DNA of 64,000 nucleotides from Flavobacteriaceae bacterium (GCA_012522185.1 JAAYKY010000009.1:62001-126000), one strand, 5' to 3'; shown: positions 8,855-16,990, counted from the first letter of the stretch. A program made the numbers and translations. The notes: generated by a model not told the origin, from the sequence alone.

Positions 8855-9010
8855 TTAACTATTCGATTTGAGTGAGCGCTCTTCCATATCAAATCCTTTC
8901 CCCAAAACGGGCTTGAAAAATCGCCTTTTTTCGATTCTTGCCAATGCATTGTAAATATTGAAATCTGTCGGGCTTAATCCGTGAACGACTTCGTCCCATT
9001 CCAGCGGCAA
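8855..9010 (-). pseudogene. Remnant of DNA ligase D (LigD), C-terminal end of polymerase domain
   Basis: The minus strand reads LPLEWDEVVHGLSPTDFNI, then a RIEKRRFF segment, then KPVLGKGFDMEE, ending at a TAA (8855-8857). Bacteroidota LigD proteins end in just this way: PLxWDEVxxGLxPxDFTIxNxxxRxxKxGDxFKPVLGKGIDxxxxL. An in-frame TAG at 9011-9013 lies immediately before this piece and nothing upstream on that strand resembles the rest of LigD, so only about 51 codons of a roughly 800-residue gene remain. It implies loss of a Ku/LigD end-joining gene here. The assignment rests on recognition of the family's C-terminus. Confidence 0.65.
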
Positions 9011-9013
9011 CTA

Positions 9014-9323
9014 ACCAAATCCAATCCAATTACAATGTTTCAAATTATTTATGAAGCAAGGATTTGAGTGATTTCCAACAATTTACATACCATTTTAAAA
9101 TTTCTTAATGAAATTTAACTTGAAATTTTCAGCATAATTTTTGTCCTAATAATTCTTGGAAGTATTTAAATCTATATCCTTTGTGATCCTAATCATAAAA
9201 CTCGGTTGAGATTCTAAACTATCATTGAGAAACTATAATTCTCTATAAAAACTTCATTATCGTCTTGAGAGACTTTGATTAGAAACTAATAGTTATTTGA
9301 GTCATTAATTAAAAAAAACGATT
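9014..9323. other. Gene-free AT-rich stretch between two gene remnants
   Basis: No convincing coding potential on either strand. It holds the Crp/Fnr-like palindrome at 9181-9200 and presumably the promoter for the glycosyltransferase fragment; CAT/ATT-rich runs are otherwise featureless. Confidence 0.5.
9181..9200. promoter_or_regulatory. Crp/Fnr-like palindrome, copy 1
   Basis: TTGTGATCCTAATCATAA (from 9181) is a variant of the TTATGAYCYNAATCATAA palindromes at 12573 and 17033. It lies about 125 bases upstream of the truncated glycosyltransferase gene. Confidence 0.5.
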
Positions 9324-9836
9324 ATGAAAAAAATTGCTCTGATTGGTTCGTATTACCCACGGAAGTGTGGAATTGCGACTTTTACCTATGACCTTTACAA
9401 TGCCCTGCAAAAAGAAGAAAATGATTGTCAAGTCATTGCGCTGAATGATGGAAACGAATATGATTATCCTCCAGAAGTGAAATGGGAAATCAAACAACAA
9501 AATCTGGAAGACTATCTGAAAGCAGCGAAATACCTTAATCAATCCGGAGTGGAACTGGTTTGTATTCAGCATGAATTTGGGATTTTTGGAGGCAAGGACG
9601 GTCAATACCTTCTGGAATTAATCAAACGATTGAAACTACCCGTGGTCACTACTTTTCATACCATTTTAGACACTCTAACTTCCATTGCTTGGAGAACTCC
9701 ACCCGAACATTATGAACCTTGTTCAAGATACCCGAGTTTCATGGGAAGACTTCACCCATTTGTCGCGATGACAAACCAAACATTTTCCAGGATTGCCTAT
9801 GGATTTGAATTCTGTATTACCACAAAAAATACATGA
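9324..9836 (+). pseudogene. Truncated glycosyltransferase (family 4-like), N-terminal fragment
   Basis: The first about 115 codons (to about 9670) match the N-terminus of a GT4-type transferase: MKKIALIGSYYPRKCGIATF, YDYPPEVKWEI, VCIQHEFGIFGGKDG and LPVVTTFHTIL. Bacteroidota homologues continue for several hundred residues. Here the frame then runs into unrelated sequence, and its last 114 bases are antisense to the 3' end of the DUF421 gene. The natural reading is a deletion that removed the rest of the gene and fused the stub to its neighbour. A short translated stub of 170 residues is possible but would lack the donor-binding domain. Confidence 0.75.
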
Positions 9837-10433
9837 ATAATCCGCTTCTTCTGGAATGAATTTCAACGGATGATCACAATCACCTGGTAAAATAGGAAGA
9901 CCAGATTTGATCTTTTCATTTTCAAAGAAAAATATACTTATGTCGCCATTTATTTCTTCAATCGCCATACGAACCTGTCCGAGCTGAGAAACCCGTTCGA
10001 TACGTAAGGCAGCAAAAAGTTCTTCCGTTCCCAGATCCTTGGAAGTGTTTTCTTTGAAAACAAAACTGCCATCACGAATTAGAATTTCTGGACGTCCTTC
10101 CATGAAATTTTCTATGAAATCAAATCTTTCAACCAAATAAGTCAGAAGTCGATACAATAGGACGACTACAGTAAAAACCAAAACCGCCGCCAAAATGCCT
10201 ACTTCACTGTAAAACATGGGATCTCCGGCCGCTGAACCTAATCCAATGATAACGACAAGTTCAAAAATAGAAAGTTGCTTTATGCCTCGCCTGCCCAAAA
10301 TTTTAACTCCGATGATGATAATCAAAAACATGATTGCGGTGCGCACGAGAATTTCCCAAGCGAATTTCCAATCTTCCTTTCCGATGAAAAACGGTTCATC
10401 AAAAATTTCAGCCAAAATGAAAAGAGAACTCAT
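9723..10433 (-). CDS. DUF421 (YetF-like) membrane protein with C-terminal zinc-ribbon
   Basis: 236 residues. Three membrane helices (about 28-45, 53-70, 76-100) are followed by a soluble domain with RPEILIRDGSF and EELFAALRIERVSQLGQVRMAI, diagnostic of DUF421/YetF. A tail carrying CIFCGN and CLVC looks like a four-Cys metal site; this extra module is not part of the basic family. The last residues (SSHETRVS) may derive from the deletion junction. It lies 13 bases after the SDR gene, so the two are probably one operon. Its role is unknown; relatives are stress or sporulation associated. Confidence 0.85.
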   Translation of the reverse strand: MSSLFILAEIFDEPFFIGKEDWKFAWEILVRTAIMFLIIIIGVKILGRRGIKQLSIFELVVIIGLGSAAGDPMFYSEVGILAAVLVFTVVVLLYRLLTYLVERFDFIENFMEGRPEILIRDGSFVFKENTSKDLGTEELFAALRIERVSQLGQVRMAIEEINGDISIFFFENEKIKSGLPILPGDCDHPLKFIPEEADYSCIFCGNTEFKSIGNPGKCLVCHRDKWVKSSHETRVS

Positions 10434-10446
10434 TGTATCTTAGTTT

Positions 10447-11307
10447 TTAACCATTTATAATCTCTCCACCGTTGGGATGAAGAATTTGACCGTTGATGTA
10501 AGTGGCATCATCAGAGGCGAGAAACAAAAAACAAGGCGCTACTTCATCGGGCATCCCAGGTCTTTTCATAGGGACATCGCTTCCGAATTCTGATACTTTT
10601 TTGGCATCAAATGTAGAAACGATGAGCGGTGTCCAAATAGGTCCTGGTGCGACTCCGTTTACACGAATTCCTTTTTCGATGAGATTCATGGCTAAGCTTC
10701 GGGTAAAAGAAACAATTGCTCCTTTTGCAGCCGAATAATCAATTAATTTAGGGCTGCCCTGATAAGCGGTTACGGAAGTGGTATTGATGATGGATGAACC
10801 TTTTGACAAATGAGGAACGGCGTATTTTACAATCCAGAAATAGGCGAAAAAATCAGTTTGAAAAGTTTTCAATAATTGTCGGGTTGTGATGTCCTCAATT
10901 GATTCTGCTTCCCAATGCAGTGCAGCATTGTTGACTACGATGTCCAATTTCCCATAAGTTCGGATGGTTTTTTCAATCACATTTTTACAATGGGCTTCAC
11001 GGCTGAGGTCTCCTTTGATGAGGTAACATTTACCTCCATTTGCTTCGATTTCTTCTTTTGTTGCTTTGGCGTCGCTTACTTCATTCAAATAAGCAATGGA
11101 AAGAAGTGCTCCTTCTTTGGCGAAAAGTAAAGCAGTTGCCTTGCCGATCCCACTATCACCTCCTGTAATCAATGCAACTTTATTGTGAAGTTTTCCCTTT
11201 CTAAATTCATGAGGTTCCGTTTCGGGAACAGGCTTCATTTTGCTCTCGATGCCCGGACGTGATTGTCTTTGTTTTGGATTTATTTTTTTGGATTCCTGTT
11301 TCTTCAT
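10447..11307 (-). CDS. SDR-family oxidoreductase (YghA-like)
   Basis: 286-residue short-chain dehydrogenase with a 40-residue basic, Pro-rich N-terminal extension typical of the general-stress subgroup (YghA, YdaD, GsiB-type operons). The cofactor motif TGGDSGIG lies at 48-55, VNNAA near 125-130, the catalytic Ser in TTSVTAY, and YSAAK near 191-195, followed by PGPIWTPL. The substrate is unknown. It is commonly found beside DUF892 and DUF421 genes, as here. The message probably starts upstream of 11307, after the hairpin at 11351-11384. Confidence 0.9.
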   Translation of the reverse strand: MKKQESKKINPKQRQSRPGIESKMKPVPETEPHEFRKGKLHNKVALITGGDSGIGKATALLFAKEGALLSIAYLNEVSDAKATKEEIEANGGKCYLIKGDLSREAHCKNVIEKTIRTYGKLDIVVNNAALHWEAESIEDITTRQLLKTFQTDFFAYFWIVKYAVPHLSKGSSIINTTSVTAYQGSPKLIDYSAAKGAIVSFTRSLAMNLIEKGIRVNGVAPGPIWTPLIVSTFDAKKVSEFGSDVPMKRPGMPDEVAPCFLFLASDDATYINGQILHPNGGEIING

Positions 11308-11350
11308 TGTAAATTATTTTGATTCGACAAATGCCTTTGTCCCATAGAAG

Positions 11351-11384
11351 AAAACTGCATGAATTATAGAATTCATGCAGTTTT
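11351..11384 (-). terminator. Perfect 15-bp hairpin after DUF892 gene
   Basis: AAAACTGCATGAATT, a 4-base loop ATAG, then its exact complement. It lies 45 bases past the DUF892 stop on the minus strand, with a short T-run on both strands. Confidence 0.75.
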
Positions 11385-11428
11385 CCGGATGGAAAAAAGA
11401 TGTAAAAGAGCGTATGAGTTTTTGAATG

Positions 11429-11998
11429 TTATTCTTCCTCTTCGGCTTCGTAGTTGATTGAATTTTTGGCTATTTCGGTTAATAATTCATCGGCTTCTTT
11501 TTCTTGTTCCAGAATTTCACCTAATAAATCCGCTGCTTTACTATGTTCCATGGTGTTTGCAAGTTGAGCCAAGCCACCATAGGAAGCGATTTCGTAATGC
11601 TCGACTTTTTGCGCAGCGATAATCAAGGCAGCATCTCTTGTCATGGTTCCTTCTTCGGTGTCGGAAATGATTTCTTCGGCCTCTTCAATCAAACCGTCCA
11701 TAGCCTTGCATTCTTTTTCTTCAGGTTTTTCTCCGAGTTCTTTGAAAACTTTTTCTAACTGTGCATAATGTTTCTCAGTTTGGCTCTTGTGATCTTTAAA
11801 AGCTTTTTTTAGTTCTTTCGAAGTAGCTGCTTTTTCCATTTTCTTCAATGCTTCCACCAAAGCATTTTCAGCATAGTACATATCTTTTAGTCCGTCCATG
11901 AAGAATTCGTGCAAAGGAGAATCTTTCATGTCTTTGCGCTCAGAAGCTTTTTTTGCTTTGGGTGAGCTTTTCTTGGTGGTTTCTTTTACTTTTGGCAT
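11429..11998 (-). CDS. DUF892 ferritin-like protein (YciE/YciF type)
   Basis: 189 residues. A Lys-rich tail (1-25) precedes a four-helix domain starting LHEFFMDGLKDMYYAENALVEAL, with ExxH-type motifs such as KSQTEKHYAQLEKVF and AAQKVEHYEIASYGGLAQL. This is the DUF892 signature; relatives bind metal and are induced by stress. The basic tail recalls Dps proteins and may touch DNA, which is inference. Two small genes lie upstream on the same strand with a 35-base gap, and a Crp/Fnr-like palindrome precedes them, so all may form one regulated unit. Confidence 0.9.
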   Translation of the reverse strand: MPKVKETTKKSSPKAKKASERKDMKDSPLHEFFMDGLKDMYYAENALVEALKKMEKAATSKELKKAFKDHKSQTEKHYAQLEKVFKELGEKPEEKECKAMDGLIEEAEEIISDTEEGTMTRDAALIIAAQKVEHYEIASYGGLAQLANTMEHSKAADLLGEILEQEKEADELLTEIAKNSINYEAEEEE

Positions 11999-12033
11999 AA
12001 CAATATCAGTTTTTAATTAAACATTTAGATAAA

Positions 12034-12270
12034 TCAGTCAGTAGGTTTGGTTACAGGAACGGGAATCGCTACGAATGCTCCTGGGACTTGAAAGGCTTGT
12101 ATTTGATAGTTTGAAAGAACTTCTTGATCAACTACCTCTGTGACCGGATTAAGGTGTGCCTGAGAATGAATCTCCTCCATCTTTAGGGTGAGCACTATGA
12201 ACATGAGTGCGGTTATCGTTAAAATTTTTATTGCTATAATCTTGAAATGAGTTGTTTTCAGCGTTTCCAT
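12034..12270 (-). CDS. Small membrane-anchored or secreted protein, 78 aa
   Basis: One hydrophobic segment (residues 9-29, IIAIKILTITALMFIVLTL) is followed by a polar region ending in a Pro/Val-rich tail, AFVAIPVPVTKPTD. No family is recognised. Its first 122 bases overlap the end of the 110-residue ORF upstream in another frame, so one of the two may be spurious or the pair is truly overlapping. The sensible signal-like N-terminus argues that this one is real. Confidence 0.5.
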   Translation of the reverse strand: METLKTTHFKIIAIKILTITALMFIVLTLKMEEIHSQAHLNPVTEVVDQEVLSNYQIQAFQVPGAFVAIPVPVTKPTD

Positions 12271-12481
12271 AATCTTGGGTGTTTAATAAATTAAGATTTT
12301 GGTTTTCTGTTAGTTCGTTTGTTTCCTGAAAACTTTCCCCCGGATATTGCCCCATAAATTCATGTTCGTTATAAGGCATAGAATCTTCAGGTACAAAATG
12401 GTTGAAATCCTTTGGAGAATCCTCCTGTTCTTTGTTGAAATGATGTATGTCCATAACTTTAATTTTTGAGGTTTGACTCAT
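12149..12481 (-). CDS. Asn/Gln/His-rich small protein, 110 aa
   Basis: Hydrophilic, low-complexity protein without a signal peptide. It is rich in Asn, Gln, Glu and His (for example MDIHHFNKEQEDSPKDFNHF, starting at residue 10, then NELTENQNLNLLNTQ). No family is recognised. The Crp/Fnr-like palindrome at 12573-12590 lies about 92 bases upstream, suggesting this is the first gene of the unit leading to DUF892. The 3' third overlaps the next ORF. Confidence 0.5.
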   Translation of the reverse strand: MSQTSKIKVMDIHHFNKEQEDSPKDFNHFVPEDSMPYNEHEFMGQYPGESFQETNELTENQNLNLLNTQDYGNAENNSFQDYSNKNFNDNRTHVHSAHPKDGGDSFSGTP

Positions 12482-12572
12482 TGAATTATTTCAATTCTTA
12501 TAAGTCATTAAGAGATGAAATTCGATTTATCTCGTTATTTAGTTCAAAGTTATGACGGTTGTCAGGTCAATC

Positions 12573-12590
12573 TTATGACCCTAATCATAA
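12573..12590. promoter_or_regulatory. Crp/Fnr-like palindrome, copy 2
   Basis: TTATGACCCTAATCATAA: 6-base inverted arms TTATGA/TCATAA with 6 bases between. It sits between the Crp/Fnr gene end and the start of the small-gene/DUF892 unit, preceded by CAATC exactly as at copy 3. Confidence 0.6.
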
Positions 12591-12597
12591 TTGAATT

Positions 12598-13191
12598 TTA
12601 GTAGTGAATTTTTCGATCTTTGATGCGAATGATGTCTTTTTTAACCATTTTTTTACTGGTTCGGATTACGGTTTCTACACATAATCCCGTCAGATTGGCT
12701 ACTTGTTGTCGCGTAAACGGAACAACGAAAGCATACTTTTCTTTTTTGACATGGAAACTTTTGAGATAATTCATCAAACTAATCATTCGAGTAGTTGGAT
12801 CCGTACTTGAGAGATTTTGAAGCATGATGTATTTGTAATAAAGACGTTGAGAAAGTGCTTTGTTTAGCCCAAAAGATACTTCCGGGTGTTCATTCATCAA
12901 ATCAAAAAAAGAAGTTTTTGGAAGTGAAATGATTTGACAATCCTCCAGACAAATTGCATTCATAGGGTACTGAACCTCTATAAATAATAAGGATTCTCCG
13001 AAACTTTGACCTTCTGAAAAAATGTTTTGTATGAACTCTTTTCCGTCTTCCTTGAAATTGTTCAGTTTTATTTTGCCCTCTTTTAACTGATAATAAAAAT
13101 TTGGGGTTCCTCCTTCCTCAAAAATAACATCTCCTTTCATATACAATTTGGATTCCGCTCTAAATTTGTATAATAATCTTTCTTCTATCAT
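12598..13191 (-). CDS. Crp/Fnr-family transcriptional regulator
   Basis: 197 residues: a cyclic-nucleotide-type beta-barrel (1-110, with GDVIFEEGG and GQSFGESLLF), a dimerisation helix (about 110-140) and a winged helix. The latter has a recognition segment FTRQQVANLTGLCVETVIRT, close to the Fnr/Crp E-SV/TR..R pattern. No N-terminal Cys cluster for an iron-sulfur centre is seen, so oxygen sensing as in Fnr is not supported. It lies downstream of the cbb3 cluster with a 108-base gap. Three TTATGA-n6-TCATAA sites near by are candidate targets. Confidence 0.92.
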   Translation of the reverse strand: MIEERLLYKFRAESKLYMKGDVIFEEGGTPNFYYQLKEGKIKLNNFKEDGKEFIQNIFSEGQSFGESLLFIEVQYPMNAICLEDCQIISLPKTSFFDLMNEHPEVSFGLNKALSQRLYYKYIMLQNLSSTDPTTRMISLMNYLKSFHVKKEKYAFVVPFTRQQVANLTGLCVETVIRTSKKMVKKDIIRIKDRKIHY

Positions 13192-13299
13192 AGCATTTAT
13201 AATTAAAATTAAGTTCGATGATTAGAAAAAGGGGTAGGAACTTTAAAAGTAGGGATAATTTGTTTATAAGCATTGGTCAATCAGGACTTTAACTAAATT

Positions 13300-13710
13300 T
13301 TATAATTCAACTTGTGCACTTGTTATTTCATAATAAATTGCCCAACCGATAAATAATATGATAATTATCCAAACCCAAAAAGGAATGGACTGTGGAGTTT
13401 CACTTCCCGTAATGATAAATGACTTTTGATTTCCCTTGTCGTAAGCGTTGATCATCAAAGATAACTTTCCATTCACTATGTCTTTGTTGCGAATTCCCTC
13501 CACCGAAATTGAAGGTCCATTTGAGACGGTGAAATTAATCTTCTTCACTCCTTCCTTTCCAAATGGAGATTGACTCACAATTTTTAGTTGATGTTCTCCA
13601 TCACTTAATTTTTGTGTATCAAAATCAAAAACCACAGGCGTTTCCAGTTCGGCAATTGGTTGAGGGTCGTCGTCGATAAATAGAAATACTATGCTTTTAT
13701 CCTTTGTCAT
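13300..13710 (-). CDS. C-tail-anchored protein of the cbb3 cluster, 136 aa
   Basis: The N-terminal 100 residues look like an Ig-like beta sandwich (VVFDFDTQKLSDGEHQLKIV, KKINFTVSNGPSI). One C-terminal membrane helix follows (FWVWIIIILFIGWAIYYEI). No signal peptide is seen, so the domain's location depends on orientation. It is last of four genes running with the oxidase, ten bases after the 83-residue gene. No known oxidase subunit is matched; an assembly or accessory role is a guess from context. Confidence 0.65.
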   Translation of the reverse strand: MTKDKSIVFLFIDDDPQPIAELETPVVFDFDTQKLSDGEHQLKIVSQSPFGKEGVKKINFTVSNGPSISVEGIRNKDIVNGKLSLMINAYDKGNQKSFIITGSETPQSIPFWVWIIIILFIGWAIYYEITSAQVEL

Positions 13711-13720
13711 CTCTTCATTT

Positions 13721-13972
13721 TTATTCGATAAATCTATATTTTATGTGAGACTTGTCCTTTTCACCGGGTTTAAGCAAATATTTCAGTGAATAAACCAAGG
13801 TGTAAATTGTAATAAGCACAATAAATCCAACGATAAACCAATCCCAATTGTTATCAGGGCCAGTACCATGTGTGAGGTTTCTTGTGATTTTTGGTTGTTG
13901 CAAATTACAAGCTTCACAAGCTTTTGAGATTGAAAATCCCATCAAAAGCAGAAATGTTATTAATTTTTTCAT
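13721..13972 (-). CDS. Small signal-peptide membrane protein of the cbb3 cluster, 83 aa
   Basis: A signal peptide (1-18) leads to a mature start CEACNLQQPKI with a CxxC pair, then one membrane helix (about 46-64, FIVGFIVLITIYTLVYSLKY) and a basic tail. The CxxC lacks the following His, so it is not a heme site; it could bind copper or be redox active. It overlaps the cytochrome gene stop by 4 bases. It could stand in for a CcoQ/CcoH-like subunit, but no homology is claimed. Confidence 0.65.
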   Translation of the reverse strand: MKKLITFLLLMGFSISKACEACNLQQPKITRNLTHGTGPDNNWDWFIVGFIVLITIYTLVYSLKYLLKPGEKDKSHIKYRFIE

Positions 13973-14952
13973 TTTAATTGATCCATTATATTTTTAACTT
14001 CTTCTACAGTTACTTCCTTAGCATCATTTCCCCAATTGTTTCTTTCATGATTAATAATTGCCGTTAGTTCTTCCGGACTCAACCCTGCGTTTTCTCCGAC
14101 CGCAGGAATGGAAGCATATTCCGGTCGCGGGTCATATCCTTTCATGATAATGGTGACGATGAGTTCCAAATCGCCACCGGTAATTATCGGACTTTCTTTC
14201 AGCGAAGGGAAAGCGCCAGGCACACCTTCACCACTTGTTTGATGGCAGGTTGCACAATGCGTCGTGTAAAGCTGTGCGCCATCAGGTAAATCGCCGGTAC
14301 TACCGACTCTTGAATCCTTTTGTTTGTAAAGAAATAAAGGTACTTCTTGTTCGGTGAAATCCACTTGCTTGAGAGACAAAAGATAAGCGACGAGTTGCAA
14401 AGCATCTCGAGAAGCGATGATTTTTTTGGAGGGATGGGTAAGGAATTTTTCAGGTATTTTGACTTCGATATCTTCTTTAGTCACATAAGTTTTTTCTTCA
14501 AAAAGCCAAGGGTAAGCAGGCATGATTGATTCTTCTACAGCCGCTCTGGGTTGATATAAATGGATGAGATGCCACTCAATGCTGGGCTGTCTTTCTCCGA
14601 TTGTAGTCAAATCCGGACCCGTTCTTTGTGTTCCCAATAAGTTGGCAGTGTTTCGCCAAAAATCCGTTCGACGATTGATGGAATAATCTGCCGCTATGCT
14701 GGGCCTTTTCCCAAAAACATTGTCCATTTCTACATTTCGAACTTGTTGAGTATGACAAGCTACGCAACCCTCTCTCAAATAAACCATTTTCCCGGCTTTT
14801 TCATCCTCGGAAAGCATATCAATTCCTCTGGGAAGTGGATGATTGATTTTTTGATTTTCGATAGCCGGATACACGGCAATATAAACCGTCAGGCTAAGAA
14901 ATAAGACCAATGCAGCTCCGAATAATACATTATGATTATTGTAAATAAACAT
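13969..14952 (-). CDS. cbb3 oxidase cytochrome c subunit (CcoO-like) with second heme domain
   Basis: 327 residues. One membrane helix (10-28) is followed by a CcoO/FixO-like domain with heme site CVACH (63-67), the family's GTQRTGPDL (about 107-115) and MPAYPWLF (144-151) containing the axial Met. A second cytochrome c domain follows with CATCH (233-237). This makes a di-heme electron-input subunit. No separate CcoP gene is present, so the second domain may replace it. It overlaps the CcoN stop by one base. Confidence 0.88.
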   Translation of the reverse strand: MFIYNNHNVLFGAALVLFLSLTVYIAVYPAIENQKINHPLPRGIDMLSEDEKAGKMVYLREGCVACHTQQVRNVEMDNVFGKRPSIAADYSINRRTDFWRNTANLLGTQRTGPDLTTIGERQPSIEWHLIHLYQPRAAVEESIMPAYPWLFEEKTYVTKEDIEVKIPEKFLTHPSKKIIASRDALQLVAYLLSLKQVDFTEQEVPLFLYKQKDSRVGSTGDLPDGAQLYTTHCATCHQTSGEGVPGAFPSLKESPIITGGDLELIVTIIMKGYDPRPEYASIPAVGENAGLSPEELTAIINHERNNWGNDAKEVTVEEVKNIMDQLK

Positions 14953-16691
14953 CAGATTTCTGCGTTTTTAAACTTCTCTTTCAACTTGAGTATCTCTGCC
15001 GGAGTTTGTGGAATGCTTATCTCTTCCTTTTTTTGGGTCATTTTGTAAAAATTATAAACGAAAATTAAATGAGAAACCCACATCATAGTTCCGCCAATGG
15101 CTCGCCACAACCAATAAGGCCCCATATTGACGGTTCCATGTATAAATGGATTTTTAGCCATCCAGATTTGACCGGTTTGAGTACCCCCAATCATAAGTGC
15201 AAAAACATAAATCATCAAGCCAATTAAGGCCAACCAGAAATGAATTCCAACCCAGATTTTCGGGGGTTCCTTTCCTGTAAGTCTTGGAATCAATGTGTAA
15301 CTGAAAGCCCACAGCATAAATGTGATGATTCCATACATTGTCAAATGGGAATGCGCAACGGTGAAATCGGTAAAATGCCAGAGTAAATTGGTGTAGCGAA
15401 AAGCTTCTACCGTTCCTTGAAATGATCCGGTGAAATAAAAAATTATCGACATCAAATAAAAAGGCAAAGTATAACTGGTACGAAGTTGATACCAAGCGCC
15501 TTTGAAGGTCAATAGAAAATTGGCCGTACCGGCAGCAACTGGAATGACCATCCCCGCACTGGCGACAATGGCGGTGGTTTGAATTCGCCAGGGAATTGAA
15601 CTAAATATGTAATGATGGGTTCCGATGAGTGTGTAAAACAAAACATGAGTCCAAAATGCCAGAACCCCTAAGCTATAGGAATAAATAGGTTTGTTTAATT
15701 GTTGAGGCAAGAAATAATACATCAAACCTAAATTCAAAAGCATAAACCACATACCAATGGCCTGATGCATATAATAACCCTGGATAATGGTCTCTCCAAT
15801 TCCGTTTTGCCAATAGGGGATATAGCCAATCAGAATCACGATAACTACAAACATAGTCGCGGAAATGATGTACCAATTGGAAATATAAATTTCTTTAACT
15901 TTTCTTTTGATAACAGGTCGAAATAAATTGAAAGTAGATAATGCAACACCGATTCCAAATCCAATCATCACCGGCCAGATGTATTCCCGGTATTCGCCAC
16001 CACCATTATTTACACCTGCAAGAACCAGAATTGTACCGGAGAAAACGGCGAGATTTATTATAATCAGAGAAAGATATCCTTGGCGGATATTGTAGTTTTC
16101 TTGATTGCTGACTCTTGCCACTACATAGTAAGCCAGACCAATCATGGCCAAGGAAGACCAACCCCAAAATACGATGTTGGTATGAGCAGGACGAAGCCGT
16201 CCAAAACTCAACCATTCGACGTGATCAATGTCGGGAATCACGAATTTAATTCCTAAGTATAATCCAATGGTAGTTCCGATGATTAACCAAAAACTAGCTG
16301 TGCCGAGAAAATACAAAATTAATTTGCTCAAAGGAGCTGAAGCAGTGGACTCAAAAGATGAAGTTCTCCTCTTCGAAGGGAAAAATCTTAATTCTTCGAC
16401 CCGATTAAAATTAGAAACAATTCCTTTTTCATCCAAGGGAGGAAGACTGCCTGATAATTCCTTTTCAGGTGAAACATAATCAAGTCGTTTCTGTTTATCT
16501 TTCAGTTCAAGAATTTCTTCCTTTTTTAGCTTTCTAATTTTCCTTTCGGCGGCTTTCTTCTCTCGGATTTTTAGAATCCGGTCATACATGAATAGAAATT
16601 TTAAAACAAATACAACAAGTCCAGCAACTATTACTATCAGTAGTAAAAGTACAGTGATTTGAATTCCCGTTGCATTGAACAAGTTTTCCAT
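14952..16691 (-). CDS. ccoN: cbb3-type cytochrome c oxidase catalytic subunit I
   Basis: 579-residue C-family heme-copper oxidase that reduces oxygen at the inner membrane. Candidate ligands are all present: H170 (RPAHTNIVFWGW) and H449 for the low-spin heme, H447 for heme b3, H309 (YYMHQAIGMW) and H359/H360 (GTHHYIF) for copper B. An unusual N-terminal extension of about 120 residues holds an extra membrane helix (10-34) and a Lys/Glu coiled coil (40-70); this resembles a CcoQ/CcoS-like piece joined to CcoN, which is inference. The first gene of the operon; there is no ccoNO fusion here. Confidence 0.93.
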   Translation of the reverse strand: MENLFNATGIQITVLLLLIVIVAGLVVFVLKFLFMYDRILKIREKKAAERKIRKLKKEEILELKDKQKRLDYVSPEKELSGSLPPLDEKGIVSNFNRVEELRFFPSKRRTSSFESTASAPLSKLILYFLGTASFWLIIGTTIGLYLGIKFVIPDIDHVEWLSFGRLRPAHTNIVFWGWSSLAMIGLAYYVVARVSNQENYNIRQGYLSLIIINLAVFSGTILVLAGVNNGGGEYREYIWPVMIGFGIGVALSTFNLFRPVIKRKVKEIYISNWYIISATMFVVIVILIGYIPYWQNGIGETIIQGYYMHQAIGMWFMLLNLGLMYYFLPQQLNKPIYSYSLGVLAFWTHVLFYTLIGTHHYIFSSIPWRIQTTAIVASAGMVIPVAAGTANFLLTFKGAWYQLRTSYTLPFYLMSIIFYFTGSFQGTVEAFRYTNLLWHFTDFTVAHSHLTMYGIITFMLWAFSYTLIPRLTGKEPPKIWVGIHFWLALIGLMIYVFALMIGGTQTGQIWMAKNPFIHGTVNMGPYWLWRAIGGTMMWVSHLIFVYNFYKMTQKKEEISIPQTPAEILKLKEKFKNAEI

Positions 16692-16742
16692 TTCATACGT
16701 TTAATAAGAAAGCATTTAGAAAACATCAGCCGAATTTCTATG

Positions 16743-16781
16743 AAAAAAACCCTTAGAATATTTAGAACATCCTAAGGGTTT
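16743..16781 (-). terminator. Terminator overlapping the end of the lipoprotein gene
   Basis: AAACCCTTAG (16747-16756) and CTAAGGGTTT (16772-16781) form a 10-bp stem followed on the minus strand by a run of T. The lipoprotein stop codon (16772-16774) is inside the stem. Confidence 0.8.
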
Positions 16782-16990
16782 CGGTTTGTAATTGAATCAA
16801 CATCATAATCGGTGCTGTCAATCGGTGCTACGGTGTCAAGAGTATCGGGAATGAATTCAGAAGTTCCCGTTACGACGCTATCTTGAATTATCACTTCATC
16901 GTCGGGGTACATATCATTGACCGTCTCATTTTTCTTACATCCGATTAGGAATAGTCCTGCCGAAATAATTAAAAATGTGATTGCTTTCAT
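16772..16990 (-). CDS. Small acidic lipoprotein, 72 aa
   Basis: Signal peptide with lipobox LIGC (Cys at residue 18), then KKNETVNDMYPDDEVII and a Ser/Thr/Asp-rich tail with no predicted fold. No family recognised. The palindrome at 17033-17050 is 43 bases upstream of the ATG, so it is probably controlled by the local Crp/Fnr regulator. Confidence 0.7.
   Translation of the reverse strand: MKAITFLIISAGLFLIGCKKNETVNDMYPDDEVIIQDSVVTGTSEFIPDTLDTVAPIDSTDYDVDSITNRNP

Noticed and set aside
15154-15495. Extra ORF within ccoN
   Set aside because: Same strand, other frame; no sensible protein features and fully covered by ccoN.
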